64,000 bases of DNA. It comes from Alistipes sp. (GTDB lineage: Bacteria; Bacteroidota; Bacteroidia; Bacteroidales; Rikenellaceae). The translations under genes were made by a program, and so were the position numbers. Positions 41,180-50,226 of this stretch are shown in pieces; position 1 is the stretch's first letter; each line of letters opens with the position of its first letter. The stretch is taken from assembly GCA_017630455.1 (NCBI GenBank), contig JAGBVG010000071.1, positions 1 through 64,000 on the forward strand. The letters are read 5' to 3'. Below the pieces are notes generated by a model. That model was not told the DNA's origin, did no database searches, and was given only the letters and a program-made list of their open reading frames with translations.

Positions 41180-41632
41180 TTATGCGATGGCTGTAGAGAT
41201 AAGGAATGTCGCTGCCACACCCAAGATAGCATACAACTCTGGGAACGCTGCGAGGATAAGAGTCTTACCCATAACGTCGTTACCGTTACCGATAGCTGTG
41301 ATACCGTTAGCACAAACCTTTGACTGGAAGAGTGCTGATGAGAGACATACGATAGCCATCAAGAGACCAGCACCGAAGATACCAACAGCAGTAAGCATAG
41401 ACATATCAGCAGAGATAAGACCGCTAACCATAAAGTAACCTACGAAACCGTAAAGACCCTGTGAACCTGGAAGCGCAGAGAGGATCATATAGCTACCGAA
41501 AGCGCCACTGTTCTTCTTCAAAGCACCTACTGAAGCCATACCGCAACGTGATGTTGCAACTGCTGATGCCAAACCTGATACACCGACCATAAGGACAACG
41601 CCCAAATAAGCCAAAATTAATGCTGAATTCAT
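41180..41632 (-). CDS. V-type ATPase subunit K (proteolipid), Na+-type site
   Basis: 150 aa, two fused hairpins with four membrane helices. The first hairpin has LPGSQGLYGF (L54, S57, Q58), the second has FQSKV (Q103) and FPELYAIL (E132). The Enterococcus hirae NtpK sodium ligands L61, T64, Q65, Q110 and E139 map onto these five with a constant offset of 7 (Thr to Ser the only change). Only the second hairpin has the carboxylate, giving one ion site per four helices as in V-type rings. Na+ coupling is therefore the better prediction than H+. Confidence 0.9.
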   Translation of the reverse strand: MNSALILAYLGVVLMVGVSGLASAVATSRCGMASVGALKKNSGAFGSYMILSALPGSQGLYGFVGYFMVSGLISADMSMLTAVGIFGAGLLMAIVCLSSALFQSKVCANGITAIGNGNDVMGKTLILAAFPELYAILGVAATFLISTAIA

Positions 41633-41673
41633 AATTGTTTAAAGTTTTAAATTGTTAATTATTATTATTTTGT

Positions 41674-43518
41674 TTACTTATTCATTTTTCGTACAGGATC
41701 GAATGAGCGCTGTCCCATCTCGAAGCCCGCATTTTTATAAAACTCAACAAAGGTCAATCGCATAGGATGAACGAATGACGAGATTGTTGACATAAAGAGG
41801 TTGATGCCGTGACCTATGAGCAGGATGATCGATGCAGCAATCACAGGCACAATATAACCGTACCACGGAGTACCTGGCGCCATATCACCCATACCCGAGA
41901 GTCCCATAGCAAGCGAGTTGAATACCTGCGCCAACACACCACCCGAGAGACCGATGGCGAAGAGTCGTATGTAGCTGAGCACGTCGCTCAACAAGCCTGT
42001 GATGTTGTTGTAGGCATCCCACAAACCTGCTCCGATGTTAATAAGCGGATTGCGCTTGACGTCGTTCAACACCAACATCAACAATGCACCTACGCCTACA
42101 AGACCATAGAACACTGGCGATGAGGCATCGAAACCTGGGATACCGAGGCCAAACATTGGCAAACCTACAGCCAACGAACCCGCAAGAAGGATGATAAACC
42201 ATCCGAGGAGTCCAAATGTAGAGGTAAAGCCAAAGAGCTTAGCCTTCATCCAGATGTTGATAGCCATACCCACCAAAATCTGGAACACACCGATAGCCAA
42301 CGAGATAGAGAAGAAATCCTGCTGGAAATCGAGGAACTTGATAACTGGTGCGTAATCCGAAATTGCCACGCCGAAGAATGAGTTGGCATAGAATCCGAAC
42401 GCCACGGTTGCCGAAGCACAGACGATAGAGAGCCACGCCGCCTGACGCAACGACTCACCACCTTTCTTCAGAAGTGTTAGACCCACCAACAACAATACAA
42501 GACCATAACCCGCATCGCACAAACAGATGGCGAAAAAGAGCATATAGAATGGTCCAAATATCGCAGTGAGGTCCAACGTACCATACTTTGGCAGTGCGTA
42601 CATAGCACCAATCAACTCAAAGAGACGTGCAAATTTGTTGTTCTTAAGTTTCACAGGAGCCTCATCGTCGATGGTAGCATCACGACGATCATAGACAAGG
42701 TTTGGATACTCAGCAAGCAAGGCATCCACCTTATTTGCTGTCTCAGCCTCTGCCCAGCCCTCGAGAATCAACAGATGACCCTCAGCCTCGCGCTGAGCTG
42801 TAGCACCCACCTTGAGACCCTGAAGCTGCTCCTTAAGCTTACCACACTCAGCAGCGATCATATCGCGCGACGCTGCAGCACGTGAGAAGACCTCGTTGAG
42901 AGCCAAATTCTTAACCTCAAGAAGCTTAATCTCCTCGCCCATAGCCACACTGTCCATAGCTGGAAGGCGAACCTCCTGACCATCAACAGTAAAGGTTAGA
43001 GCCTCTGTTGCAACAGCCACAAAGTATACGAGTGACTGCGTGCGACCCACCTCCGAGAATGTAACACCCTCGATAGACTCTGTCATAAGTCTCTCATACA
43101 CTGCTGGTTGAGCAGTAAAGAATCGGATATTGACACCCTGCGCAGCAAGACGCTCTATATCCTCTATAGAGAATCGTCCCCACGGTGCAACCTCATCAGC
43201 CTGCTTCTCGAGACGCGCAACCTCTTGCAGGATACGCTGACGCTCCGCACGAGCAGCATCGTAGCACTCATAAGCCTCCGCGCCCGAAGCATAGACCATA
43301 GCCGAGCTATTACACTCGGGAGTAGAAGCAAATGATGACAGATGCTCCAAAGCCTTGTTATAGGCATCGATATTCGAGAGCAAAGCTCTATCACCCTCCG
43401 AAGGCTCCCAACCCGTTGTGGTAATATCGACCAAACCGAGTTCGCGCAACTCGTTGACAAAGCGCTCCTGCTCTGCAGCGTGAAGCACGATGTCGTAGCG
43501 AATCATTTTACTTATCAT
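41674..43518 (-). CDS. V-type ATPase subunit I (a-subunit)
   Basis: 614 aa. The N-terminal half is a soluble coiled-coil peripheral-stalk domain (residues 1-320); the C-terminal half holds about seven membrane helices beginning near YGTLDLTAIFGPFYMLFFAICLCDAGYG (in part). The conserved Arg-bearing segment LSYIRLFAIGLSGGVLAQVFN forms the ion half-channels. The ATG overlaps the stop of subunit D (ATGA), so the two are translationally coupled. Confidence 0.95.
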   Translation of the reverse strand: MISKMIRYDIVLHAAEQERFVNELRELGLVDITTTGWEPSEGDRALLSNIDAYNKALEHLSSFASTPECNSSAMVYASGAEAYECYDAARAERQRILQEVARLEKQADEVAPWGRFSIEDIERLAAQGVNIRFFTAQPAVYERLMTESIEGVTFSEVGRTQSLVYFVAVATEALTFTVDGQEVRLPAMDSVAMGEEIKLLEVKNLALNEVFSRAAASRDMIAAECGKLKEQLQGLKVGATAQREAEGHLLILEGWAEAETANKVDALLAEYPNLVYDRRDATIDDEAPVKLKNNKFARLFELIGAMYALPKYGTLDLTAIFGPFYMLFFAICLCDAGYGLVLLLVGLTLLKKGGESLRQAAWLSIVCASATVAFGFYANSFFGVAISDYAPVIKFLDFQQDFFSISLAIGVFQILVGMAINIWMKAKLFGFTSTFGLLGWFIILLAGSLAVGLPMFGLGIPGFDASSPVFYGLVGVGALLMLVLNDVKRNPLINIGAGLWDAYNNITGLLSDVLSYIRLFAIGLSGGVLAQVFNSLAMGLSGMGDMAPGTPWYGYIVPVIAASIILLIGHGINLFMSTISSFVHPMRLTFVEFYKNAGFEMGQRSFDPVRKMNK

Positions 43519-44129
43519 ACGTTAGGCTCCTCCATAGCCGCGGCTTGCGCCTGACGAGTTTTCACAATCTTCTGAGCAGACTTACTGAGGTTCTCCTCAT
43601 CCTCCATAAATCGCTTAATCTTACGTATAGCATCCTCATACCCAGGTATCTGCACCTTTTCGTAGAGGTTTACCTTTTGAGTAGTTTTGCGTCGCGCATA
43701 GTCGAGGAGCTGCATCTTTTGGTTGTAGACCTCGAACTCGATACCGAGACGAGACATTCTCTTCAACACCCTGATACCCTCGGCAAACCATACCGGAGCC
43801 GAGAACAGATCGTAGCTCTTCTCCTCGTATGAGATATTCTCCAATACAGGTATGCGCACGCCCGCAATCTTCTGTGACGCCAAAGTAACGTCGACGATGC
43901 GGATAAGATCACAATCAAACTCTCCCCATAGCTGTACCATATAGTCGTACTGGGCGATAAGCGCGTCCAGCTCCTCACGGTAGGCTAATGCAGAGTCCTT
44001 CGCACGTTTAACCTCCGAACGCAATGCACTCTCCTTACTCTTGATTGTAGGCAGCGCATTCTTTCGGATTTTGAGCTGTTTATTCAGCTCACCGAGCGAG
44101 GTCTTGTTATACTGAAATTTGATTGCCAT
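43515..44129 (-). CDS. V-type ATPase subunit D (central stalk)
   Basis: 204 aa, almost entirely helical. YNKTSLGELNKQLKIRKNALPTIKSKESALR at the start (in part) is the typical long coiled-coil N-terminus, and the mate helix is near the C-terminus. It rotates inside the A3B3 head and joins it to the K ring. No subunit F gene, which normally binds D, is in the operon. Confidence 0.93.
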   Translation of the reverse strand: MAIKFQYNKTSLGELNKQLKIRKNALPTIKSKESALRSEVKRAKDSALAYREELDALIAQYDYMVQLWGEFDCDLIRIVDVTLASQKIAGVRIPVLENISYEEKSYDLFSAPVWFAEGIRVLKRMSRLGIEFEVYNQKMQLLDYARRKTTQKVNLYEKVQIPGYEDAIRKIKRFMEDEENLSKSAQKIVKTRQAQAAAMEEPNV

Positions 44130-44138
44130 AGATAATTA

Positions 44139-45455
44139 CTATTTCCAATATTTGTCAACAAGCTCCTGCTTGATACTTACCTCACCCTTGCGGAAATGCT
44201 TAGCAAACAACGACCACGCGATGTCGAGCATCTGCTCGATCTCGATGTTTACGTCGATAGCCAACAACTTCTCCGAGTAGTCGTGAGCGAAGTCCAAGGT
44301 ACGCTTATCGTAGTCCGAAAGGTCAAAACCATTCTCCAACTTAGTCTTAGCGTTGGCAGCATCGGCATACAGACGTACGCAGGCATTCATAACCTGCGGG
44401 TGATCCTCGCGGGTCTTCTTACCGATTACGAGCTGCTTCAAACGTGACAACGAACGGAATGGGTCGACGATAACCTTCGCAGTGTCGGTATCTGCACGCA
44501 AGAACAACTGACCCTCGGTGATATAACCGGTGTTATCAGGAATAGCGTGGGTGATATCGCCACCAGAGAGCGTTGTAACAGCGATGATGGTGATAGAACC
44601 ACCATTAGGCAACTGAACGGCCTTCTCGTAGATCTTCGCCAAATCTGAGTACAACGAACCCGGCATAGAGTCCTTCGAAGGGATCTGATCCATACGGTTT
44701 GACACGATAGCCAAAGCATCGGCATAAAGGGTCATATCGGTCAAAAGCACCAACACCTTCTCGCCCTTATCCACTGCGAAATACTCCGCAGCAGTAAGTG
44801 CCATATCTGGAACGAGGAGTCGCTCCACTGGAGGGTTGTCGGTTGTATTTACGAACGATACGATACGATCCAATGCACCTGCATTCTCGAAGACCTGCTT
44901 AAAGTACAAGAAGTCATCGTTTGTAAGACCCATACCACCGAGGATAATCTTGTCAGCCTTAGCACGAAGTGCCACATTCGCCATAACGGCGTTGTAAGGC
45001 TGATCAGGATCGGCGAAGAATGGAATCTTCTGACCTGATACGATGGTGTTGTTAAGGTCGATACCTGCAATACCGGTAGCGATAAGCTCCGATGGCTGGA
45101 TACGACGGAATGGGTTTACGGTAGGGCCACCGATCTCGCGGGCCTCACCCTCGATAGGCTCGCCACCCTCGAGTGGCTCACCATAGGCGTTGAAGAAGCG
45201 ACCTGCCAATGCGTCTGAAACGCGCAACTGTGGAGGTGCGCCGTGGAATACAACCTCAGAGTTTGTAGCAAGACCTTCGGTACCTGCAAACACCTGGAGC
45301 GTAACCTTATCGCCCATAATCTTTACCACCTGAGCCAAGCGACCACCTACGGTAGCAAGCTCGTCGTTACCAACACCCGTAGCACGCAAGGTGATGGTAG
45401 CCTTAGTGATATTATCAATCTTTGTATATACTTTCTGAAAAGCTCTTGATGTCAT
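44139..45455 (-). CDS. V-type ATPase subunit B
   Basis: 438 aa. Beta-barrel N-terminus, then GRFFNAYGEPLEGGEPI, SGQKIPFFADPDQPYN and the MTLYADALAIVSNRMDQIPSKDSMPGSLYSDLAKIYE stretch (in part) typical of the non-catalytic B subunit, which lacks a canonical P-loop. Located 9 nt upstream of D in the transcript. Confidence 0.96.
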   Translation of the reverse strand: MTSRAFQKVYTKIDNITKATITLRATGVGNDELATVGGRLAQVVKIMGDKVTLQVFAGTEGLATNSEVVFHGAPPQLRVSDALAGRFFNAYGEPLEGGEPIEGEAREIGGPTVNPFRRIQPSELIATGIAGIDLNNTIVSGQKIPFFADPDQPYNAVMANVALRAKADKIILGGMGLTNDDFLYFKQVFENAGALDRIVSFVNTTDNPPVERLLVPDMALTAAEYFAVDKGEKVLVLLTDMTLYADALAIVSNRMDQIPSKDSMPGSLYSDLAKIYEKAVQLPNGGSITIIAVTTLSGGDITHAIPDNTGYITEGQLFLRADTDTAKVIVDPFRSLSRLKQLVIGKKTREDHPQVMNACVRLYADAANAKTKLENGFDLSDYDKRTLDFAHDYSEKLLAIDVNIEIEQMLDIAWSLFAKHFRKGEVSIKQELVDKYWK

Positions 45456-45471
45456 AACTTATCCTCCTTGA

Positions 45472-47226
45472 TTATGCAAGTTTGCTATTTACCAAAGTCT
45501 CAATCTGAGAACGGAAATTCTCAAACTGCTCTGATTTCCATACTGAATAGTTCATCTGACGGAAGAGGTAAATAAGATCCTTGAAGAACTTAGTACACTC
45601 CTCGAAATCAGCAAAGTCCAAATCCTTGCGGCAGATGTTGAGTACCATATTGTACATAACCTGCTGACGCTCGATAGGACAGTTGGCGTCGATATCATCA
45701 AAAGCATCCTGCTGAAGGATTACCGCGTCGAGCAACTCGCTCTTCCAGAAACGCTCGTGGTAGTCTACAGGTACACCATCATCACCAAGGATGTTAATCT
45801 GGTCATTAGCCTCCTTACCACGCTGCATAATAGCCTTACCCTCGGTTACTGAGCGAACCCAGTTCTTCTCGATATGCTCATCGAGGTACTGCTCAACCTC
45901 TGGATACTCCAAATACTTAGAGTAAGAGTCGAGTGGGTCGATAGCTGGATAACGCTTAGAGTCGGCACGGCTCTGTGACAAAGCGTAGAAGCATCGTGCA
46001 GCCTTCTTTGTAGACTCGGTTACAGGCTCCTTCAAGTTACCACCCGCAGGAGATACAGTACCGAGGAATGTTACAGATCCTGTAGCGCCATTGTTCAACT
46101 TCACGAGACCTGCGCGAGCATAGAAGTTTGAGATAACAGCCGAGAGGTCCATAGGGAACGCATCCTGACCAGGAAGCTCCTCCAAACGGTTTGACATCTC
46201 ACGCAACGCCTGAGCCCAACGTGATGTAGAGTCAGCCATTACCAACACCTTCAAACCCATAGAGCGGTAGTACTCACCGATGGTCATACCAGTGTATACC
46301 GAAGCCTCACGCGCCGCAACAGGCATATTCGAGGTGTTACAAATGATGATAGTACGCTCCATAAGTTTGTGGCCGGTACGTGGGTCAACCAACTCTGGGA
46401 ACTCTGCAAAGATCTCCACAACCTCGTTCGCACGCTCACCGCACGCTACGATGATGATGACATCCGCCTCAGCCTGCTTAGAGATGGCGTGCTGAAGCAC
46501 GGTCTTACCCGCACCGAAAGGACCAGGGATAAAGCCTGTACCACCCTCAGCAAGTGGGTTGAATGTATCGATAGCGCGAACACCAGTCTCCATAACACGT
46601 GATGGACGTGGCTTCTCAGTAAAGCAACGGATAGCCTGCTTCACTGGCCACTTCTGCACCATAGTAATATTGTACTCGTTGTTATCCGAGTCAACAACTA
46701 CAGCGATGGTATCAGTTACCTTATATGTACCCTTAGCCACAACGCTCTTTACGGTGTAGTTGCCCTGCATCACGAAAGGTACCATAATCTTGTGCATAAC
46801 CCACTGCTCCTTAACCTCACCGAGCCAGTCACCCGCTGTAACCTTATCGCCAGCCTTAGCCAAAGGAGAGAAATCCCACTTTGCATCGAAGTCGATTGGG
46901 TCGGTGATAGAACCACGGTTGATGAACAAGCCGTCCATCTTCTCGAGGTCGTTCTGCAAACCATCGTAGTTACGCGACAAAAGACCTGGAGCAAGTGTAG
47001 CCTCGAGCATATGACCCTCGAACTCCACCTTATCACCAATCTTAAGACCACGTGTACTATCGTAAACCTGTACATAGGCCTCGTCGCCTACGACCTTAAT
47101 GACCTCAGCCATCATACGGATATCACCGCAATATACGTGGCATATCTCGTTCTGACCTACCGGACCGTCAACCTTGGCGATCACGATATTCGAGATAATA
47201 CCGTTTACACGTCCTAATGTTTTCAT
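45472..47226 (-). CDS. V-type ATPase catalytic subunit A
   Basis: 584 aa. P-loop GPFGAGKTV, the catalytic region CGERANEVVEIFAEFPEL and the V-type non-homologous insertion region (KWDFSPLAKAGDKVTAGDWLGEV in part) are all present. Hydrolyses or makes ATP at the A-B interface. Gene order A-B-D-I-K is as in other Bacteroidota. Confidence 0.97.
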   Translation of the reverse strand: MKTLGRVNGIISNIVIAKVDGPVGQNEICHVYCGDIRMMAEVIKVVGDEAYVQVYDSTRGLKIGDKVEFEGHMLEATLAPGLLSRNYDGLQNDLEKMDGLFINRGSITDPIDFDAKWDFSPLAKAGDKVTAGDWLGEVKEQWVMHKIMVPFVMQGNYTVKSVVAKGTYKVTDTIAVVVDSDNNEYNITMVQKWPVKQAIRCFTEKPRPSRVMETGVRAIDTFNPLAEGGTGFIPGPFGAGKTVLQHAISKQAEADVIIIVACGERANEVVEIFAEFPELVDPRTGHKLMERTIIICNTSNMPVAAREASVYTGMTIGEYYRSMGLKVLVMADSTSRWAQALREMSNRLEELPGQDAFPMDLSAVISNFYARAGLVKLNNGATGSVTFLGTVSPAGGNLKEPVTESTKKAARCFYALSQSRADSKRYPAIDPLDSYSKYLEYPEVEQYLDEHIEKNWVRSVTEGKAIMQRGKEANDQINILGDDGVPVDYHERFWKSELLDAVILQQDAFDDIDANCPIERQQVMYNMVLNICRKDLDFADFEECTKFFKDLIYLFRQMNYSVWKSEQFENFRSQIETLVNSKLA

Positions 47227-47240
47227 TCGTTTATGTAGTT

Positions 47241-48092
47241 TTATTGTTTTGCTTGTTTTTCAACCAATGCCGAGGCATCGAGGCTTGCAATAAGCTTATC
47301 GAGCATCTCGCGACCTACCTCTGGTGAGAGGAGTGTCCAGCGTGCCACGATGTTCGCCTTGACAAGGTATGAGAGTATGTAGTTGATATTGAAATAGTCG
47401 TAAACAGCGATATCCTCGGCCTCAGCCCAGCGCACCGCATCGATCTTACGCTCCTTCTCAACAATATTGGTTTCGTCGGTAATAGCCGAGATCACAGCAT
47501 CAATATACTGCAACTCGCCGCGAAGGCCAAAATCCGCAGCCGAAGATTGCGCCAACTGAGCCACGATCTCTCCGCCGCCAACAGTAACATCCTTGATCGA
47601 ACGTCCAGCCTCACGAGCTGCCACAGCAGCCGAGATATTGCGAAGCGTGCGATCGAACTCTCCCCACTTGTTGAGGAATTTTGACTTCGATGCGGCAAGA
47701 TCCTTATAATAGGCCTCGAAGATTGCGTGCTCGAAGCTATCGTCAACCATAGCATCCTCGTCACGCTCCTCGTCATCAGCCTCGTTGTAGAGTTTCACAA
47801 CTGCAGCTACATTCTGAGGAAGTAGTGCATAGTTGCGGTTTTCGAGTACATCCTTCAGCTCCTCGACTGTGAGATTTCCAAGACCATTGTGACGATTACG
47901 ATTGTTGCGCATAGCGATTACATTCTCGCAATCGTAGTAAGCATACAGCAATCTGACAGCCTTAGCGTCCTTCTCTGTAAGCTCACCAAGAATCTCATCG
48001 AGTATCTCACGAACATCGAAGCCCTTGGTATCAGAGTCGAGCGTCCACTCACGCAGACTCGCCACCAAACAGTAATACTCAGTAGAGAACAT
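47241..48092 (-). CDS. DUF2764 family protein (V-ATPase operon, subunit C-like position)
   Basis: 283 aa, mostly helical. It begins FSTEYYCLVASLREWTLD and contains LYAYYDCENVIAMRNN and FLNKWGEFDRTLRNISAA. It occupies the place between subunits E and A where archaeal operons carry subunit C, the adaptor between central stalk and ring, and its helical repeats and length are compatible. The family is named only as DUF2764; assignment as the C subunit is inference from position. Confidence 0.85.
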   Translation of the reverse strand: MFSTEYYCLVASLREWTLDSDTKGFDVREILDEILGELTEKDAKAVRLLYAYYDCENVIAMRNNRNRHNGLGNLTVEELKDVLENRNYALLPQNVAAVVKLYNEADDEERDEDAMVDDSFEHAIFEAYYKDLAASKSKFLNKWGEFDRTLRNISAAVAAREAGRSIKDVTVGGGEIVAQLAQSSAADFGLRGELQYIDAVISAITDETNIVEKERKIDAVRWAEAEDIAVYDYFNINYILSYLVKANIVARWTLLSPEVGREMLDKLIASLDASALVEKQAKQ

Positions 48093-48095
48093 AGA

Positions 48096-48707
48096 CTACT
48101 TAAAGAGTAGATTAGACACCTTCTCGCGCAAGTACTCCTTCAACAAAGCATCGAAGCTCTCGTCGGTGAATGAGATGTAGTAACCACCATTCTTCTCGCC
48201 GAGCTTAAAGCCTGTCTTAATATCCTTAGTATAGCCAACCTCGATACCAGCCTTTGCCAACTCCTGAGCGCTCGCCTGCATCACCGAATCCAACTCTGCA
48301 CGCTTCTCCTCTGGAAGCAACGCCTTGAGCGATACATCCACAGTCGATGATGTCCAGTTGTTTGCCATAGCCAACAACATATCCTTAACGAAAGCCGCAT
48401 CAACGGTAACAGCCTTAACTGCAGCACCTGTGGTCTTCATAATCACTGCCTCTGCAAGCTCAGCCTTAATCTTAGTCACTGCCTGACGGCCAGCAAGCGT
48501 AATCTCGGTCATAGCATTCTTAGCCACATCCTCGGCACGATCCTCGGCAGCCTTAGCAATAGCCTCAGCCTCAGCCTTAGCATCTGCAATAATCTTTGCA
48601 GCACACTCCTTAGCCTCAGCAACAAGACGCTCAGCCTCAGCACGGCCACGCTCCAAGCCATCGTTGTAGAGCTTTTGTGTAAGCTCCTGAAGTTTGTTGT
48701 TCTCCAT
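48096..48707 (-). CDS. V-type ATPase subunit E (peripheral stalk)
   Basis: 203 aa. A long Ala/Glu/Lys-rich coiled coil fills residues 1-90 (LVAEAKECAAKIIADAKAEA in part), followed by the compact C-terminal head that binds subunit B. First gene of the operon. The usual helical partner (G/H) is not present in the operon. Confidence 0.92.
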   Translation of the reverse strand: MENNKLQELTQKLYNDGLERGRAEAERLVAEAKECAAKIIADAKAEAEAIAKAAEDRAEDVAKNAMTEITLAGRQAVTKIKAELAEAVIMKTTGAAVKAVTVDAAFVKDMLLAMANNWTSSTVDVSLKALLPEEKRAELDSVMQASAQELAKAGIEVGYTKDIKTGFKLGEKNGGYYISFTDESFDALLKEYLREKVSNLLFK

Positions 48708-48760
48708 AGTTTATACGTTTTAAGTTTTATATAATTTTATACTTTTTGTCAGTTTGCATC

Positions 48761-48785
48761 TTAGCGATAATATCATCTTCGCTAA
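48761..48785 (-). other. stem-loop at the 5' end of the V-ATPase mRNA
   Basis: TTAGCGA and TCGCTAA pair across 11 nt. The predicted transcription start lies at about 48787, so the hairpin would occupy the extreme 5' end of the leader, a position known to protect mRNAs from decay. Confidence 0.45.
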
Positions 48786-48793
48786 AAATCTCA

Positions 48794-48823
48794 CAAATAT
48801 ATATTATATTTTTCGAAACACAA
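48794..48823 (-). promoter_or_regulatory. promoter of the V-type ATPase operon
   Basis: TATATTTG on the minus strand (48801-48794) with TTG at 48823-48821, 19 bp apart. The leader is about 80 nt. Confidence 0.65.
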
Positions 48824-48933
48824 TCATTTTACACCCACTTTTTATTGGTAATTTATGCACAATTTATCAATATTTAGAAATAATTGCACAATTCGAAATA
48901 GATTTCTATCTTCAACTATTATGAGAAATCAAA

Positions 48934-48975
48934 AACAAAAGCCAATCTAAACAAATAATTAGATTGGCTTTTGTT
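48934..48975. terminator. 17-bp stem-loop after the LRR gene
   Basis: AACAAAAGCCAATCTAA and TTAGATTGGCTTTTGTT are perfect complements with an 8-nt loop. It ends the leftward LRR gene just before the V-ATPase promoter region. Confidence 0.85.
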
Positions 48976-48998
48976 TATCACTTAGGGTGTAGCTGTGG

Positions 48999-50093
48999 CT
49001 AAAAGTCGTAACCTACAATATAATCTTTATAATTACCCCAATACTCATCCGCTTTGTATGTGTCAACCGATGATGTAGGCACATAGATTGTCAGGGTATT
49101 CGACAAGAATGCATTCCATCTATTTTTGTTATCAACAATTGCTGTAGGAGGTGTTGCGGGTTTGCAATATACCTCAAGATTAACGCCATAAGTAGCAAAG
49201 CATTCACCTCCCATTTCAGTAACGCTCTCTGGAATGGTGACACTCTGTAGTTTTCCACAAAATCCAAATGCCAAATATTCGATGCGAGTTACACCTTCAG
49301 GGATTATAACATTTTCCAACTCACCACACTCTCCAAATGCTGTATCTCCAATAGTCGTGACATTGTCGGGTATCTCATACGATGTGATACCTTGCGGTGC
49401 AAATGCCACCAACTTATTCTCTATAATCAGAGCGCGTCCATCTTCTGTGGCATGTGCTCCGCTAAATTTTTCAAGTAAACAACATCCCGTAAAAGCACAT
49501 CGTTCAATCTCCTCTACGCCATCTGGTATATCTACCATACGAAGGCTTTTGCACGCAGTAAAGGCACTTTCCGATATCTTTTTTAGGCCATTAGGCAGAT
49601 TAATATCACTGAGGAGACTATTTTGAGCAAATGCCCTATAGTTAAGCACCGTAACATCTTTAGGAATATTAATCTCTTTAAGATTGCATGATGCAAACGC
49701 CGCATCACCAATTTCAGAAATGGTTGAAGGCAAGTCGACACGATATAGTTTGTTGCAATTCTCGAAAGCGTTATTACCAATTGTCGTTACACTGCTTGGC
49801 AGAGTTATAGTGATTAGATTATAAGTATGTGAGAAGAGATTATTACCTATAGTAGTTATATCCCCAGAAAATTGAATAATTCCCTTATTTCCAGAGTAGA
49901 TATTGCTCACAATATCGTGTTCAAGGCTTGGCGCCCACATTGGATTAATTGTCCTTCTATCAGATGTAGTGTACCACAATTCGTTATGCGGAACTCCAAA
50001 ATCTACTACCTTATCAACAGGTTTAACAGGATTAGGCTCATTATCGCAACTAATGAATATAAGCGTCAAAAGAGTCCAAAATATTTGTCTCAT
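48999..50093 (-). CDS. BspA-type leucine-rich-repeat lipoprotein
   Basis: 364 aa. Short lipoprotein signal MRQIFWTLLTLIFISC. At least eight LRR_5 units of about 23 residues follow, for example ITLPSSVTTIGNNAFENCNKL and VDIPDGVEEIERCAFTGCCLL (each cited in part). The last 60 residues (TPPTAIVDNKNRWNAF, IYVPTSSVDTYKADEYW) are the usual terminal cap. BspA-like proteins mediate adhesion to host or other bacteria. Single gene, AT-rich start region. Confidence 0.9.
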   Translation of the reverse strand: MRQIFWTLLTLIFISCDNEPNPVKPVDKVVDFGVPHNELWYTTSDRRTINPMWAPSLEHDIVSNIYSGNKGIIQFSGDITTIGNNLFSHTYNLITITLPSSVTTIGNNAFENCNKLYRVDLPSTISEIGDAAFASCNLKEINIPKDVTVLNYRAFAQNSLLSDINLPNGLKKISESAFTACKSLRMVDIPDGVEEIERCAFTGCCLLEKFSGAHATEDGRALIIENKLVAFAPQGITSYEIPDNVTTIGDTAFGECGELENVIIPEGVTRIEYLAFGFCGKLQSVTIPESVTEMGGECFATYGVNLEVYCKPATPPTAIVDNKNRWNAFLSNTLTIYVPTSSVDTYKADEYWGNYKDYIVGYDF

Positions 50094-50189
50094 ATATCTA
50101 AATTATTTAGTGATTTCAAACGGCAAAACAAATATAAGAGTTTTTTTTGTAAAACACACAAGCATCTATATCTTAAATATCCTATGATG

Positions 50190-50220
50190 TTGCTTTTTAT
50201 AAAATTTATATATACCTTTG
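50190..50220 (+). promoter_or_regulatory. ROK kinase promoter, probably leaderless
   Basis: TACCTTTG at 50213-50220 and TTG at 50190-50192, 20 bp apart. The ATG at 50227 is only 6 nt beyond the -7 box, where transcription itself should start, and no ribosome-binding sequence can fit. Confidence 0.65.
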
Positions 50221-50226
50221 CCTATT

